64,000 nt of DNA, taken from the NCBI RefSeq assembly GCF_002750975.1, contig NZ_PEJS01000001.1, forward strand, positions 2,852,001-2,916,000, written 5' to 3'. Below are positions 50,469 to 59,264 of the stretch, one piece after another. A program made the translations under genes and the position numbers. Each line of letters begins with the position of its first letter. The stretch's first letter is position 1. This DNA comes from Stenotrophomonas indicatrix. GTDB lineage: Bacteria > Pseudomonadota > Gammaproteobacteria > Xanthomonadales > Xanthomonadaceae. The notes under the pieces are model-generated. The model did not search any database, had not been told where the DNA came from, and worked only from the letters and a program-made list of their open reading frames with translations.

Positions 50469-51737
50469 TCACGCGGTCGCTGGCATTTCCACGCTCTGTA
50501 GCGGCAGGGGCGCAGCGGCAAGCGCCTGGATGAATGCCGGATCGAGCGGCAACGCGCCCAGCCACCCGTGCTGGGTGCCGCTGAGCACGCGCAGCATGTG
50601 CCCGCGCCCGCCAGGCAGTCGTCCCATCGGTCCCAACAGCACATCGCGCGCCTTTGCCCACGCATCGCGATCGGACTGGAACAGCGGCGTCAGCCAGCGG
50701 CTCCAGCGCTGATAGACCGCCACATGCGCACGTCGTTGCGCCTGGTAGGCCTGCAATGCCGGTTCGCCACCACCGTGGGTGCGTAACGCGTCGCGCAGTG
50801 CCAGTGCATCCAGCAGCGCCATGTTCACGCCCTGCCCCAGCTGCGGGCTCATCGCATGTGCTGCATCGCCTGCCAGCACCAGCCGCCCCTGATGCCAACG
50901 CTTCATCACGGCATCGCGGTACACCGCACGCGCCAGCTGACCGGCGTCGCGCAGATGCGCGAAGCGCGCGCCCGCCTGTGGCCACAGCGCATGCAGTTCT
51001 TCCAGCCACGGCGCCATGCCGTCGCCCTGCCAGCGGTCGAAATCCGCACGCGGCAGGCTCCAGAAGAAGCTCAGGCGAGGCGTGTCGTCACCGGGTCGGG
51101 TGCCCACCGGCAGCAGGCCGATCATCTTGCGCGCGGCGACGTAGCGCTGCCGCAGCTGCTGCATGTGCGGCCAGTCTTCGGCCGGCAACAGGCACCACAG
51201 CGCGCCCCACGGGTACACCCGGTCCAGCGCCGCACCACCGTCGACGGCGTTGCGCAGCGTAGAGGCGGCGCCGTCGGCGGCAACCACCAGATCGAACGGT
51301 CCGTGCGTGCGACCGTCGCTGTCGCGCAGCCGTCCCTGCTGGTGATCGACCTCGACGATGGTCGTGCCCACGTGCAGCTCGCCGGCGCCTTCACGCGCCT
51401 GGTCCAGCACCGAAAACAACGCCCCGCGCTGCATGCCCATGCCGTGCAGGCGCGCATCCAGGCCGTCATAGCCCATGTCCATCACCGCGCGCTCGCACGG
51501 CGTATCGCCATACAGCCTTCTCACCGGCATGGCGTAGCCACGCACGGCCTCAAGCAGGCCCATCTGCCACAGCACCTGCAGTCCGCTGGGCTGCAGCAGG
51601 AATCCCGCACCCACCGGCCCGGGGGTCGGCACGCGTTCGAAGATCTCCACCTCGTGGCCATCACGGGTGAGCAGGATGGCCAATGCCTGGCCAGCGGTGC
51701 CGTATCCAATCACGGCGATGCGCAGTCGTTCCGTCAT
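50469..51737 (-). CDS. FAD-dependent monooxygenase (group A, UbiH/PHBH-like)
   Basis: A 422-residue flavoprotein. FAD Rossmann motif IAVIGYGTAGQALAILLTRDGHEVEIFER is near the N-terminus; the DG-type motif appears as DLVVAADGAASTLR, and the second FAD motif as LVLAGDAAHAMSPQLGQGVNMALLDALAL. This is the family of aromatic hydroxylases. Substrate not predictable; no catabolic cluster around it. Its promoter region carries the inverted pair of long hairpins at 51810-52039. Confidence 0.9.
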   Translation of the reverse strand: MTERLRIAVIGYGTAGQALAILLTRDGHEVEIFERVPTPGPVGAGFLLQPSGLQVLWQMGLLEAVRGYAMPVRRLYGDTPCERAVMDMGYDGLDARLHGMGMQRGALFSVLDQAREGAGELHVGTTIVEVDHQQGRLRDSDGRTHGPFDLVVAADGAASTLRNAVDGGAALDRVYPWGALWCLLPAEDWPHMQQLRQRYVAARKMIGLLPVGTRPGDDTPRLSFFWSLPRADFDRWQGDGMAPWLEELHALWPQAGARFAHLRDAGQLARAVYRDAVMKRWHQGRLVLAGDAAHAMSPQLGQGVNMALLDALALRDALRTHGGGEPALQAYQAQRRAHVAVYQRWSRWLTPLFQSDRDAWAKARDVLLGPMGRLPGGRGHMLRVLSGTQHGWLGALPLDPAFIQALAAAPLPLQSVEMPATA

Positions 51738-51809
51738 GCCCGCATTGTGCCACCGGCGCAGGGGCGGTACATCAGCTGCCCCTCTTCCGAGCAGATGTGC
51801 CGGGCTCCG

Positions 51810-51899
51810 CCACCACCGCCGGCTCTCCTGCGAATGTCCCCCGGCAGCCTCTGCGCGGCTGCCTCCTCCTTTACTTCGCAGGAGAGCCGGCAGTGGTGG
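51810..51899. repeat. Variable-stem hairpin, second family, copy B1
   Basis: Arms 51810-51834 and 51875-51899 pair at 24 of 25 positions. The 40-nt loop (51835-51874) begins TGTCCCCCGGC and ends CCTCCTCCTTTAC. The loop-proximal six base pairs (TGCGAA/TTCGCA) differ by only one pair, or match apart from the first base, in copy B2; the outer stem differs completely. This and B2 fill the 374-bp interval 51738-52111, together with the cold-shock terminator. Confidence 0.88.
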
Positions 51900-51945
51900 C
51901 AGCGCTCAGCTTTCATGGCATCTGTTGGCGCGCGCGATTCCGCAA

Positions 51946-52039
51946 CGGGAGCGCCTGTCCTTGCGTGCGAAGTAAAGGAGGAGGCGATGGCCGCAGGCCG
52001 GCGCCGGGGGACATTCGCACGCAAGGACAGGCGCTCCCG
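51946..52039. repeat. Variable-stem hairpin, second family, copy B2 (inverted to B1)
   Basis: Arms 51946-51971 and 52014-52039 are perfectly complementary over 26 bp. The 42-nt loop (51972-52013), read on the minus strand, begins TGTCCCCCGGC and ends CCTCCTCCTTTAC as in B1. It is separated from B1 by 46 bp and faces the other way. Confidence 0.9.
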
Positions 52040-52064
52040 CCGCAAGAGCATCTTCACGGCCAGC

Positions 52065-52092
52065 AAAAAAAACCCCGCCGAAGCGGGGTTTT
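52065..52092 (-). terminator. Intrinsic terminator of the cold-shock gene
   Basis: Read on the minus strand, AAAACCCCGC, a TTCG loop and GCGGGGTTTT are followed by further Ts to 52065. It lies 19 bp past the csp stop. Confidence 0.95.
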
Positions 52093-52111
52093 CAACGCAC
52101 TATCGAGTGGA

Positions 52112-52318
52112 TCACTCGGCCGGAACGATGTTCGAGGCCTGGGCGCCCTTCGGGCCCTGGGTCACGTCGTAGGTGACCTTCTGGCCTTCCTGCAGACTGC
52201 GGAAGCCCTTGGAGTTGATCGCGGAGAAGTGCGCGAAGACGTCGGCGCTGCCGTCCTCCGGCGAGATGAAGCCAAATCCCTTGGCGTCGTTGAACCACTT
52301 GACGGTACCGTTCGGCAT
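52112..52318 (-). CDS. CspA-family cold-shock protein
   Basis: A 68-residue single cold-shock domain. RNP1 is KGFGFI and RNP2 is [22 protein letters not shown] and the ending [14 protein letters not shown] are typical. It binds single-stranded RNA/DNA and acts as an RNA chaperone. Strong terminator downstream; the leader upstream (52319-52406) is about 90 nt and could hold cold-response elements, although none was identified. Monocistronic; the next gene upstream is the MTI phosphorylase on the same strand. Confidence 0.97.
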   Translation of the reverse strand: MPNGTVKWFNDAKGFGFISPEDGSADVFAHFSAINSKGFRSLQEGQKVTYDVTQGPKGAQASNIVPAE

Positions 52319-52406
52319 GGTGATGCGTGACCTTATGCAATGAATGGGTGGTGTACGCTGAACCCGCGCACAAGCTGAGTATGCAAAGCTTGTTACGCGA
52401 AGACAA

Positions 52407-53153
52407 TCACCCCCGCGCCAATTCGCCGACCAGTTCCGGAAGTCCGTTGCTGGCGGCCTGCACATTGGCGAGCACTTCGGCCATGGTGATCTCCTCACCA
52501 TCACCGCACCCGGCGGCCCAGTTGGCAACGATCGCCAGGCAGGCGTAATCCAGCCCCAGCTCACGCGCCAGCGCCGCTTCGGGCATGCCGGTCATGCCGA
52601 CCAGATCGCAGCCATCGCGGCGCATGCGCGCGATCTCGGCGATGGTTTCCAGCCGCGGCCCCTGGGTCGCGCCATAGCAGCCGCCATCGTGGACCTTCAC
52701 ACCGGTCACCTTCGCCGCCGCCAGGATCTTGCTGCGCAGCATCGGCGTATACGGATGGCCGAAGTCGACGTGCACCACGTCGGTGCCCTCTTCTTCGCAG
52801 ATCGTGCTGATGCGGCCCCAGGTGTAATCGATTACCTGATCCGGGCAGGCCAGCACGCGCGGCCCGAAATCGTCACCGATGCCACCGACCGTGTTCAGCG
52901 CCAGCACCCGCTGCGCGCCGATCTGCTGCAGCGCGGCCAGGTTGGCCCGGTAGTTGATCTTGTGCGGCGGCAACGAATGGCCTTCACCATGGCGTGCAAG
53001 GAAGGCCACGCGATGACCGAGCAATGTCCCGACCCGCACCGGGCCGGACGGCTTGCCGAAGCGGGTGTCGACTTCGTGGGTCTGCACGTCGTCAAGCTTG
53101 GCCAGGTTGTAGACACCGGTACCGCCAATCACGGCCAGGGCGATCTGTTGCAT
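52407..53153 (-). CDS. S-methyl-5'-thioinosine (or methylthioadenosine) phosphorylase
   Basis: A 248-residue purine nucleoside phosphorylase of the MTAP family. Patterns: [16 protein letters not shown], phosphate-binding [43 protein letters not shown], and [34 protein letters not shown]. In Pseudomonas, close relatives use methylthioinosine, produced by deaminating the polyamine by-product MTA. Which substrate applies here needs assay. It starts 82 bp after hpt on the same strand, forming a salvage run with hpt and nagZ. Confidence 0.92.
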   Translation of the reverse strand: MQQIALAVIGGTGVYNLAKLDDVQTHEVDTRFGKPSGPVRVGTLLGHRVAFLARHGEGHSLPPHKINYRANLAALQQIGAQRVLALNTVGGIGDDFGPRVLACPDQVIDYTWGRISTICEEEGTDVVHVDFGHPYTPMLRSKILAAAKVTGVKVHDGGCYGATQGPRLETIAEIARMRRDGCDLVGMTGMPEAALARELGLDYACLAIVANWAAGCGDGEEITMAEVLANVQAASNGLPELVGELARG

Positions 53154-53234
53154 GGAAAGCACTCCAGAGAAAAAAGAACGCCGGCACCCGAGGATGCCGG
53201 CGGCAGGAAACGCAGGCCGCAGGCGGCCGCGTTG

Positions 53235-53789
53235 TTATTCCTTCATCGCGTAGATGGCCGGCACGCAGCGCAGGGTTTCGTTGACGTCCATGCCGAAACC
53301 GAACACGTAGCGATCCGGCAGCTCGATGCCGGCATAGTCGGCGGTGACATCCGGCAGCGCGCGATCGTGCTTCTTCACGGTCATCGCGGCAATACGCACG
53401 TCGGTCGCGCCCTGCTCCAGGCACCAGGTACGCACGCCCTGCAGGGTGTAACCCTCGTCGAGGATGTCATCGACCAGCAGCACGCGGCGGCCGAACAGCG
53501 CCGTGGCCGGCTTGTGCTTCCACACCAGGTCGCCGCCGGTGGTCTCACCGCGGTAACGGGTGGCGTGCAGGTAATCGAACTGCACGTCCTGGCCACGCGC
53601 GCCCAGCTCCAGTGCCAGCTGGCCGGCGAACGGCAGCGCACCGTGCATGATCGACAGGAACAGCGGCACCTCGCCCTGGTAGTCGCGCGCGATGGCGTCG
53701 GCGATGCCGGCAATGGCCTTGTCGATGGTGGGGCGGTCGACCAGCAGGTCGGCTTGGGCCAGGGCCTGGGAAATGGTGAGGTTCGGCAT
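53235..53789 (-). CDS. hpt: Hypoxanthine-guanine phosphoribosyltransferase
   Basis: A 184-residue type I phosphoribosyltransferase. PRPP-binding motif VLLVDDILDEGYTL is near residue 103. The N-terminal loop is SIMHGALPFAGQLALEL and the flexible-loop region YRGETTGGDLVWKH. It ends with the conserved LPDRYVFGFGMDVNETLRCVPAIYAMK. It salvages hypoxanthine/guanine. Its ATG shares one base with the nagZ stop (TGATG), so the two are translationally coupled. Confidence 0.95.
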   Translation of the reverse strand: MPNLTISQALAQADLLVDRPTIDKAIAGIADAIARDYQGEVPLFLSIMHGALPFAGQLALELGARGQDVQFDYLHATRYRGETTGGDLVWKHKPATALFGRRVLLVDDILDEGYTLQGVRTWCLEQGATDVRIAAMTVKKHDRALPDVTADYAGIELPDRYVFGFGMDVNETLRCVPAIYAMKE

Positions 53790-54796
53790 CAGACGGTTCT
53801 TCCAAGGGTTTGCAGCAGACGGGATTGGGTGTCGCCATGGCGGGCATCGGCCAGCAGGCCATCCCAGCCAAGCGCGCCGCGGCCGAGCAGGCCCAGCAGC
53901 GCAGCGGTATTGAGGGAGCGTCCCTGCACCGCGTGCAGGGCTTCATCGACCAGCTCCGGGTGGCAGACCAGCACCACATCGCAGCCGGCATCCAGGTGTG
54001 CGTGCACGCGTGCCGGCACGCCACCGGCGCTGTGCGAGGCGGCCATGCCGATGTCATCGGAGAACACCACGCCGCGGAAGCCGAGCTCGCCACGCAGGAT
54101 CTGCTGGATCCAGCGCGGCGAGTAACCAGCGGGTTCCGGTGCGACCTGCGGGTAGATCACGTGCGCCATCATCACCGCATCGGCGCCGGCGGCGATACCG
54201 GCCGTGAACGGGACCAGATCCTGTGCGCGCAGTTCATCCAGCGCACGCGGATCGATCGCGGTATCCACGTGGGTGTCTTCCAGCACGGTGCCATGGCCGG
54301 GGAAATGCTTGAGGGTGGCGGCCATGCCGACCGCATGCATGCCGCGTACGTAGGCGGCGGTGAACGCGGCCACGACCTGCGGGTCTTCACTGAAGGCACG
54401 ATTGCCGATGGCGCGATTGCCACGGCCGAGGTCGACCACCGGGGCGAAGCTCAGGTCCACGCCGCTGGCACGGACCTCACTGGCCATCAGCCAGGCGTGC
54501 TGCTCGGCCAATGCCAGCGCAGCGTCGGGATCCCTGGCGTACTGGACACCGATGTCCTGCAGCGGCGGCAGTTCGCTGAAGCCCTCACGGAAGCGCTGCA
54601 CGCGACCGCCTTCCTGGTCCACGCAGATCAACTGCGGGCGCGGTGCGGCAGCGCGGATCGCCGCGGACAGTTCGGTCACCTGCTGCCGCGAAGCGAAGTT
54701 GCGCTTGAACAGCACCACCCCGGCCACAGCATCGTGCTGCAGCCACTCACGTTCCTGGGCGGTCAGTTCAGTACCGGCAACGCCGATCAGCAGCAT
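53789..54796 (-). CDS. nagZ: Beta-N-acetylglucosaminidase of peptidoglycan recycling
   Basis: A 335-residue GH3 enzyme. Signature: LICVDQEGGRVQRF, DLSFAPVVDLGRGNRAIGNRAFSEDP, and the catalytic loop KHFPGHGTVLEDTHVDTA with the His acid/base partner; the nucleophile Asp is in GVVFSDDIGM. It removes GlcNAc from muropeptides in the cytoplasm. In S. maltophilia, NagZ influences induction of the L1/L2 beta-lactamases through AmpR, from published work on the species. First gene of nagZ-hpt-MTI phosphorylase. Confidence 0.96.
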   Translation of the reverse strand: MLLIGVAGTELTAQEREWLQHDAVAGVVLFKRNFASRQQVTELSAAIRAAAPRPQLICVDQEGGRVQRFREGFSELPPLQDIGVQYARDPDAALALAEQHAWLMASEVRASGVDLSFAPVVDLGRGNRAIGNRAFSEDPQVVAAFTAAYVRGMHAVGMAATLKHFPGHGTVLEDTHVDTAIDPRALDELRAQDLVPFTAGIAAGADAVMMAHVIYPQVAPEPAGYSPRWIQQILRGELGFRGVVFSDDIGMAASHSAGGVPARVHAHLDAGCDVVLVCHPELVDEALHAVQGRSLNTAALLGLLGRGALGWDGLLADARHGDTQSRLLQTLGRTV

Positions 54797-54872
54797 GGTC
54801 GATCTCCACAACGGGCGCCCGCATGGCGCAGTGCCGCATTGTCGCAGAACCGGCCAACAGGCGCAGTGGTCA

Positions 54873-54947
54873 AAAAGGGGGACGGAAGGGATCAAGGCGC
54901 AATCGACCCACTGGTGCCGGATGCGACTCAACCCCCTCCGTCCCCTT
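54873..54947. repeat. Imperfect inverted repeat, GGGGACGGAGGG type
   Basis: An AAGGGGGACGGAAGGG arm at about 54875 faces AACCCCCTCCGTCCCCTT at 54930-54947, with further partial pairing inward (GGCGCAATCG to ATGCGACTC). It lies between nagZ and the dsbA-like gene. Related to the 25-bp repeat at 30780-30836; a single similar arm is at 55694-55710. Confidence 0.75.
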
Positions 54948-54958
54948 CTGCGGGTCGG

Positions 54959-55666
54959 TCAGACCTTGCAGCCGTCCGCGCCGCAGGCGTCGTCGCCGCC
55001 GTCCGGGGCACCCTCCGCGCCCTGCCCTGCCGCCTGCTCGGCGGCGATCTGGCGCAGCGCGTTGGCGAAGGCTTCCGGGGGCTGGGCTCCGGAAACCGCC
55101 CAGCGGCCGTCGATGACGAAGGTGGGCACCGAGGAGATACCCAGTGCGTGGGCCTGTGCCAGGCCCGCTTCCACCTCGGCCTGGCCACGATCGCCGGCCA
55201 GCATCTGCTGGATCTCGTCTGCGGCAAGGCCACCGGCGGCGCCGGCCGCGACCAGCACCGCCGGGTCGGCCAGATTCTGTCCATGCTCGAAATGGGCGCG
55301 GAACAGCGCCTCACCGACGGCCTCCTGCACGCCGTGCAGGCCAGCCAGCCACAACAGGCGATGCGCCGGCAGCGTGGTTACCCGCACCTGGCCCTGGCTG
55401 AAGTCCATCGGCAGGCCCTCGGCCCGCGCAGCGGTCTGGGTCTGGCCCAGAATCTGCTCGGTGCGCTCGGCACCGCCGAACTTGCGCACATAGGCCTCGC
55501 GCAGTGGCACCGGGGTGGCGTCCGCATCGGGGTCAAGCTGGAACGGCTGCCAGTGGATCTCGAGTTCGGGCGCATCGGCGCCCAGCAACTGCACACCCTG
55601 CTGGAAGCGATGCTTGCCGATCCAGCACCAGGGGCAGACCACGTCGGAGTAGATGTCGATTCTCAT
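54959..55666 (-). CDS. DsbA-family oxidoreductase (FrnE-like)
   Basis: A 235-residue thioredoxin-fold protein without a signal peptide, hence cytoplasmic. Active site CPWC is in YSDVVCPWCWIGKHRF. The DsbA helical insertion and cis-Pro loop (GISSVPTFVIDGRWAVSGAQPPEAF) are present, and the C-terminal tail carries extra cysteines (DDACGADGCKV). The pattern fits FrnE-type disulfide isomerases or 2-hydroxychromene-isomerase-like proteins. A redox role in stress is a family inference. Confidence 0.9.
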   Translation of the reverse strand: MRIDIYSDVVCPWCWIGKHRFQQGVQLLGADAPELEIHWQPFQLDPDADATPVPLREAYVRKFGGAERTEQILGQTQTAARAEGLPMDFSQGQVRVTTLPAHRLLWLAGLHGVQEAVGEALFRAHFEHGQNLADPAVLVAAGAAGGLAADEIQQMLAGDRGQAEVEAGLAQAHALGISSVPTFVIDGRWAVSGAQPPEAFANALRQIAAEQAAGQGAEGAPDGGDDACGADGCKV

Positions 55667-55714
55667 CCCCCCGACATGGGGGCCGACACCCTCGAAAAAA
55701 GGGGACGGAGGGTT

Positions 55715-56200
55715 TCACCACTGTGAATAGGGGCGGCTGGCCAGAGCGACGTTGTAGTAGCGGGCGTCGTCGGTCACTTCGGCGCCGATCCAGTCCGGCA
55801 GGTCGATGACCTGGTCGGCGCTGTCCAGCTCGACTTCGGCGACCACCAGGCCGGCGTTGTCGCCGAGGAACTCGTCCACTTCCCAGGTCAGGCCGGCGTA
55901 CTCGACCAGATGCCGGCGCTTGTCGATCAGGCCGCCGACGCACAGCGCCAGCAGGTCGCGCGCATCCTGCACCGGAATCGGATAGTCGAACTCCTGCCGG
56001 GTATGGCCCAGGGTGCGCGACTTCAGGTTCAGCGCGGCCTTGTCGCCTTCGATGCGGACCCGCACCGACGCGTTCTGGGTGCCGCGGTCGAGCGCGCCCA
56101 GATCGTTGATGTAGCCCTGCGCCATCGGGATGACCCGGTGCGCGGCAGTGCGCCACCCATCATGGGTGACGAGGAATTTGCGTTCGATTTCGATGCCCAT
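55715..56200 (-). CDS. CYTH domain protein (triphosphate tunnel metalloenzyme)
   Basis: A 161-residue TTM-fold protein. The defining EIERKFLV motif is at the N-terminus (MGIEIERKFLVTHDGW). Basic tunnel residues appear as SVRVRIEGDKAALNLKSR and the acidic ones as YAGLTWEVDEFLGDNAGLVVAEVEL. Enzymes of this shape hydrolyse inorganic triphosphate or, less often, act as class IV adenylate cyclases; small bacterial single-domain members are usually tripolyphosphatases. Activity not decided by sequence. Confidence 0.92.
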   Translation of the reverse strand: MGIEIERKFLVTHDGWRTAAHRVIPMAQGYINDLGALDRGTQNASVRVRIEGDKAALNLKSRTLGHTRQEFDYPIPVQDARDLLALCVGGLIDKRRHLVEYAGLTWEVDEFLGDNAGLVVAEVELDSADQVIDLPDWIGAEVTDDARYYNVALASRPYSQW

Positions 56201-56294
56201 GGGCACAGTATGCGGCTCACGCCAGACGCTGCCTATCGGCGCGGCGACGGGCAGGACTACACTGCGCGGCCCCCCAACCATGGAATGGTCGCTC

Positions 56295-56915
56295 ATGACG
56301 CTTTCCCATCGCCTTCGTCGCTGTCTTGCCCTGTCGGCGCTGCTGCCGTGCGCCGTTGCCAGCGCCGGATCGGCGACCGTACCTTCGCTGCAGCAGGCAC
56401 AGGCTGCGATGGACCGGATGTTCGACCAGGCCGTTGCCGATCGCCCCGCCAGCGACAGCAGTCGCCTGGTTGCCGAGACGTTCCGGCCCCGTCTGCAGAC
56501 CCTGGACAGCTGTGCCCCCGCCGAGGCCGGCGACGCCGTCGATTGCATCGCCACCGCCAGCGCAGGCATCAACTCGCGACCACAGCTGCTGCGGCTGGCG
56601 CTGGTGGATGGCGCGTGGGCACTGCCTGACCAGCGCAATGTGCCCGTACCGGCACCGCCCCGCGAAAGAGTGCAGGTGCTGCTGCGGGAACGGATCGCCG
56701 GGCAGGCGCAGCAGCAGGCCGACCCAGCCCTGCGCGCACGCTTCGAACAGGCTGCCGGCACCCTGCAGGTGCAGGACGTGAGGAACTGCGAGGTCGCCAG
56801 CGACAGGGCCGCCATCGAATGCACCGTGCGCGCCGGCGACGGCAGCGAGCATGGCGAGCAGTCCATGGCCTTCGTGCGCGTGGACGGCCAGTGGCAGAAC
56901 GCCCCGGCCGACTGA
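56295..56915 (+). CDS. Exported hypothetical protein
   Basis: A 206-residue protein from the ATG at 56295, with a signal peptide (HRLRRCLALSALLPCAVASA). A start five codons earlier is possible. The mature part has four cysteines (DSCAPAEAGDAVDCIA, VRNCEVASDRAAIECTVRAGDG) spaced as two likely disulfides. It ends MAFVRVDGQWQNAPAD, a strand pattern common in small periplasmic NTF2-like or lipocalin-like proteins. No family recognised. It is divergent from the CYTH gene (95 bp) and convergent with rlmD. Confidence 0.75.
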   Translation: MTLSHRLRRCLALSALLPCAVASAGSATVPSLQQAQAAMDRMFDQAVADRPASDSSRLVAETFRPRLQTLDSCAPAEAGDAVDCIATASAGINSRPQLLRLALVDGAWALPDQRNVPVPAPPRERVQVLLRERIAGQAQQQADPALRARFEQAAGTLQVQDVRNCEVASDRAAIECTVRAGDGSEHGEQSMAFVRVDGQWQNAPAD

Positions 56916-56975
56916 CCGCATTGCCTGCCTGCAAGCGGCAAGGCAGGCGCCGGGCAGCCCCCGGCGCTGCAGGCA

Positions 56976-58310
56976 TCAGCGCTTTTCGAACACCGCGATG
57001 CTTTCCACGTGCGCGGTATGCGGGAACATGTCCATCGCACCGGCGCTGACCAGGGTGAAGCCCTGTTCGTTGACCAGATAGCCTGCATCGCGGGCCAGCG
57101 AGCCCGGATGGCAGCTGACATAGACGATGCGCTTGAACTGCTTCAACGGCAGCTGCTGCAGCACTTCGATGGCGCCCGAACGCGGCGGATCCAGCAGCAG
57201 CTTGTCAAAGCCCTGGCGCATCCAGGCCGTGCTGCGCTGGTCCTGAGTAAGGTCGGCGCTGTAGAACTGCGCGTTGGTCAGCCCGTTGCGCTCGGCGTTC
57301 TCACGCGCACGCGCCACCAGCCCGGCATCGCCTTCCACGCCCACCACTTCGCGCACCTTGCGCGCCAGCGGCAGGGTGAAGTTGCCCAGGCCACAGAACA
57401 GGTCCAGCACGCGCTCGTCGGCACCGGGTTCAAGCAGGTCCAGCGCGTGGGCGATCATCTTCTCGTTGAGCTTGGCATTGACCTGGATGAAATCCAGCGG
57501 ACGGAACGCCAGTTCGACATCCCACGGCGCCAGCCGGAACGAAAGCGCCACGCCCTGCCCGTCCAGCGGCTGCACGGTATCCACGCCGCCCGACTGCAGG
57601 TAGATGACAAAGCCGTGCTGTTGGCCGAAGGCCGCCCAGGCGGCGCGATCAGCATCACTCAGCGGCTGCAGGTGGCGCACGGTCAGCACCACGGCCTGGT
57701 CACCGGCGATGAACTCGATCTGCGGGATGTCGCGCTTGCCATCCAGGGATTCGATGAAGGTCGACAGCACCTCCACCTTGGTGCCGATTTCCGGGATCAC
57801 GGTCAGGCACTGCTGCAGGTCCGCGACGAAGCGCGGGTCCTGCTCGCGGAAGCCGACCAGGGTCTTGTCCTTCTTCTCGACCCGGCGCACCGAGAACCGG
57901 CCCTTGCGGCGGTAGCCCCAGCTGTCACCCACCAGCGGCGGCAGCACGGTGCCCGGCTTCACATGGCCGATGCGCTCCAGGTTGTCCATCAGCACGCGCT
58001 GCTTGGCGACGATCTGCTGGTCTTCGTCCAGGTGCTGCAGCACGCAGCCGGCGCAGGTGCCGAAATGCGGGCACTTGGGGGTCACCCGCTGCGGCGAGGC
58101 CTGCAGCACTTCCACCGTGCGCGCCTCATCGAAGTGGCGGCTGCGGGCGGTCTGTTCGGCCATCACCACTTCGCCCGGCAGGGCGCCGCTGATGAAGGTG
58201 ACCTTGCCGCCCTCGCCTTCACGGCGGGCAACACCGCGACCATCATGGCTGAGGTCGAGGATCTCGGTCTGGAAGGGAGTACGGTCGATGCGGGAGCGGG
58301 ATCGGGCCAC
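56976..58310 (-). CDS. rlmD: 23S rRNA (uracil-5)-methyltransferase RlmD
   Basis: A 444-residue RNA m5U methyltransferase. GTG at 58310 gives the usual N-terminus (ARSRSRIDRTPFQTEILDLSHDGRG); a TTG at 58331 is less likely. The TRAM domain is followed by the 4Fe-4S site CPHFGTCAGC. The SAM motif is RVLDLFCGLGNFTLPLA, and the catalytic region LLLDPPRSGAIEVL...IVYVSCHPGSLARD contains the nucleophilic Cys. RlmD methylates U1939 of 23S rRNA. Confidence 0.95.
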   Translation of the reverse strand: MARSRSRIDRTPFQTEILDLSHDGRGVARREGEGGKVTFISGALPGEVVMAEQTARSRHFDEARTVEVLQASPQRVTPKCPHFGTCAGCVLQHLDEDQQIVAKQRVLMDNLERIGHVKPGTVLPPLVGDSWGYRRKGRFSVRRVEKKDKTLVGFREQDPRFVADLQQCLTVIPEIGTKVEVLSTFIESLDGKRDIPQIEFIAGDQAVVLTVRHLQPLSDADRAAWAAFGQQHGFVIYLQSGGVDTVQPLDGQGVALSFRLAPWDVELAFRPLDFIQVNAKLNEKMIAHALDLLEPGADERVLDLFCGLGNFTLPLARKVREVVGVEGDAGLVARARENAERNGLTNAQFYSADLTQDQRSTAWMRQGFDKLLLDPPRSGAIEVLQQLPLKQFKRIVYVSCHPGSLARDAGYLVNEQGFTLVSAGAMDMFPHTAHVESIAVFEKR

Positions 58311-58438
58311 GTGGCAACAGGCTGCGGGCAAAAGTGGGGGCGTATTGTCGCAGATCCTGACCAGCGGGGCCGCTGGCCGCTTGCGCCCGCCGCCGCCGTG
58401 CTTGATGATTGACCCCAGCTGACATGGAGGCAGCCCTG

Positions 58439-59161
58439 ATGCAGATGACCCCGCGGGCCAGTCGACCCCGCTTCCTGCTTGTCGAGGACGACATCATCAG
58501 CCGCGGTTTTTTCAAAGCGGCGTTGGAAACGTTACCAGCGGATGTGGATACCGCCGACTCACTGGCCAGCGCCCTGGCGCGCGCCGAGCCCGGTGCCCAC
58601 GATCTGTGGCTGATCGACGTCAACCTGCCGGATGGCAATGGTGCCCAGCTGTTGCACCAGCTGCGCCGCTCGCACCCGGACACCCCGGCGCTGGCGCATA
58701 CCGCCGACGGCGATGCTGCCATTCACGCCCGCCTGCGCGAGGCGGGTTTCAGCGACACCCTGGTCAAACCGCTGGGCCGCGACCAACTGCTGAAGGCGGT
58801 CCGTCGTGCGCTGGTCAACAGCCCCGCCGGTTCCACGGTGCCGCCGGCGGCGGTCGAGCTGGCCCTGGAGGACTGGGACGAAACCGCCGCCCTGGCCGCG
58901 CTCAATGGCCAACGCAACCACCTGATCGCCCTGCGCGAGCTGTTCCTGGCCGAACTGCCGGGCGTGCGCGATGCGGTCGAACAGGCCGTGGACCAGCATG
59001 ACGAGCGCCAGCTGCGCAGCCAGCTGCACCGGTTGCAGGCCAGCTGCGGGTTCGTGGGTGCAGCGCGACTGGCACGTGCGGTACGGCAGCTGCATCACAC
59101 GCCCGAATCGGGGCAGGCACAGGCGGGGTTCCGCGCGGCGGTGGCTGCCCTGCTGCACTGA
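58439..59161 (+). CDS. Receiver-Hpt phosphorelay protein
   Basis: A 240-residue protein. The ATG at 58439 lies eight bases after GGAGG; an ATG at 58424 lies upstream of that site. The N-terminal receiver domain has FLLVEDD acidic pocket, phospho-acceptor LWLIDVNLPDG and LVKP lysine. The C-terminal Hpt-like domain (about 135-240) has its His in SQLHRLQASCGFVGAARLARAVRQL. There is no DNA-binding or output domain, so it would relay phosphate between a hybrid kinase and another regulator. No kinase gene is adjacent. Divergent from rlmD. Confidence 0.88.
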   Translation: MQMTPRASRPRFLLVEDDIISRGFFKAALETLPADVDTADSLASALARAEPGAHDLWLIDVNLPDGNGAQLLHQLRRSHPDTPALAHTADGDAAIHARLREAGFSDTLVKPLGRDQLLKAVRRALVNSPAGSTVPPAAVELALEDWDETAALAALNGQRNHLIALRELFLAELPGVRDAVEQAVDQHDERQLRSQLHRLQASCGFVGAARLARAVRQLHHTPESGQAQAGFRAAVAALLH

Positions 59162-59264
59162 GGGTTGCTCGGCAGGGCTGCGCCCTGCACCTGCAGAGGC
59201 TTTCAAGCCAGAGCAACACCAAAGGCCACACCCAGAGCGGCTCTGGCCTTCTGCTTGTTGGGCG

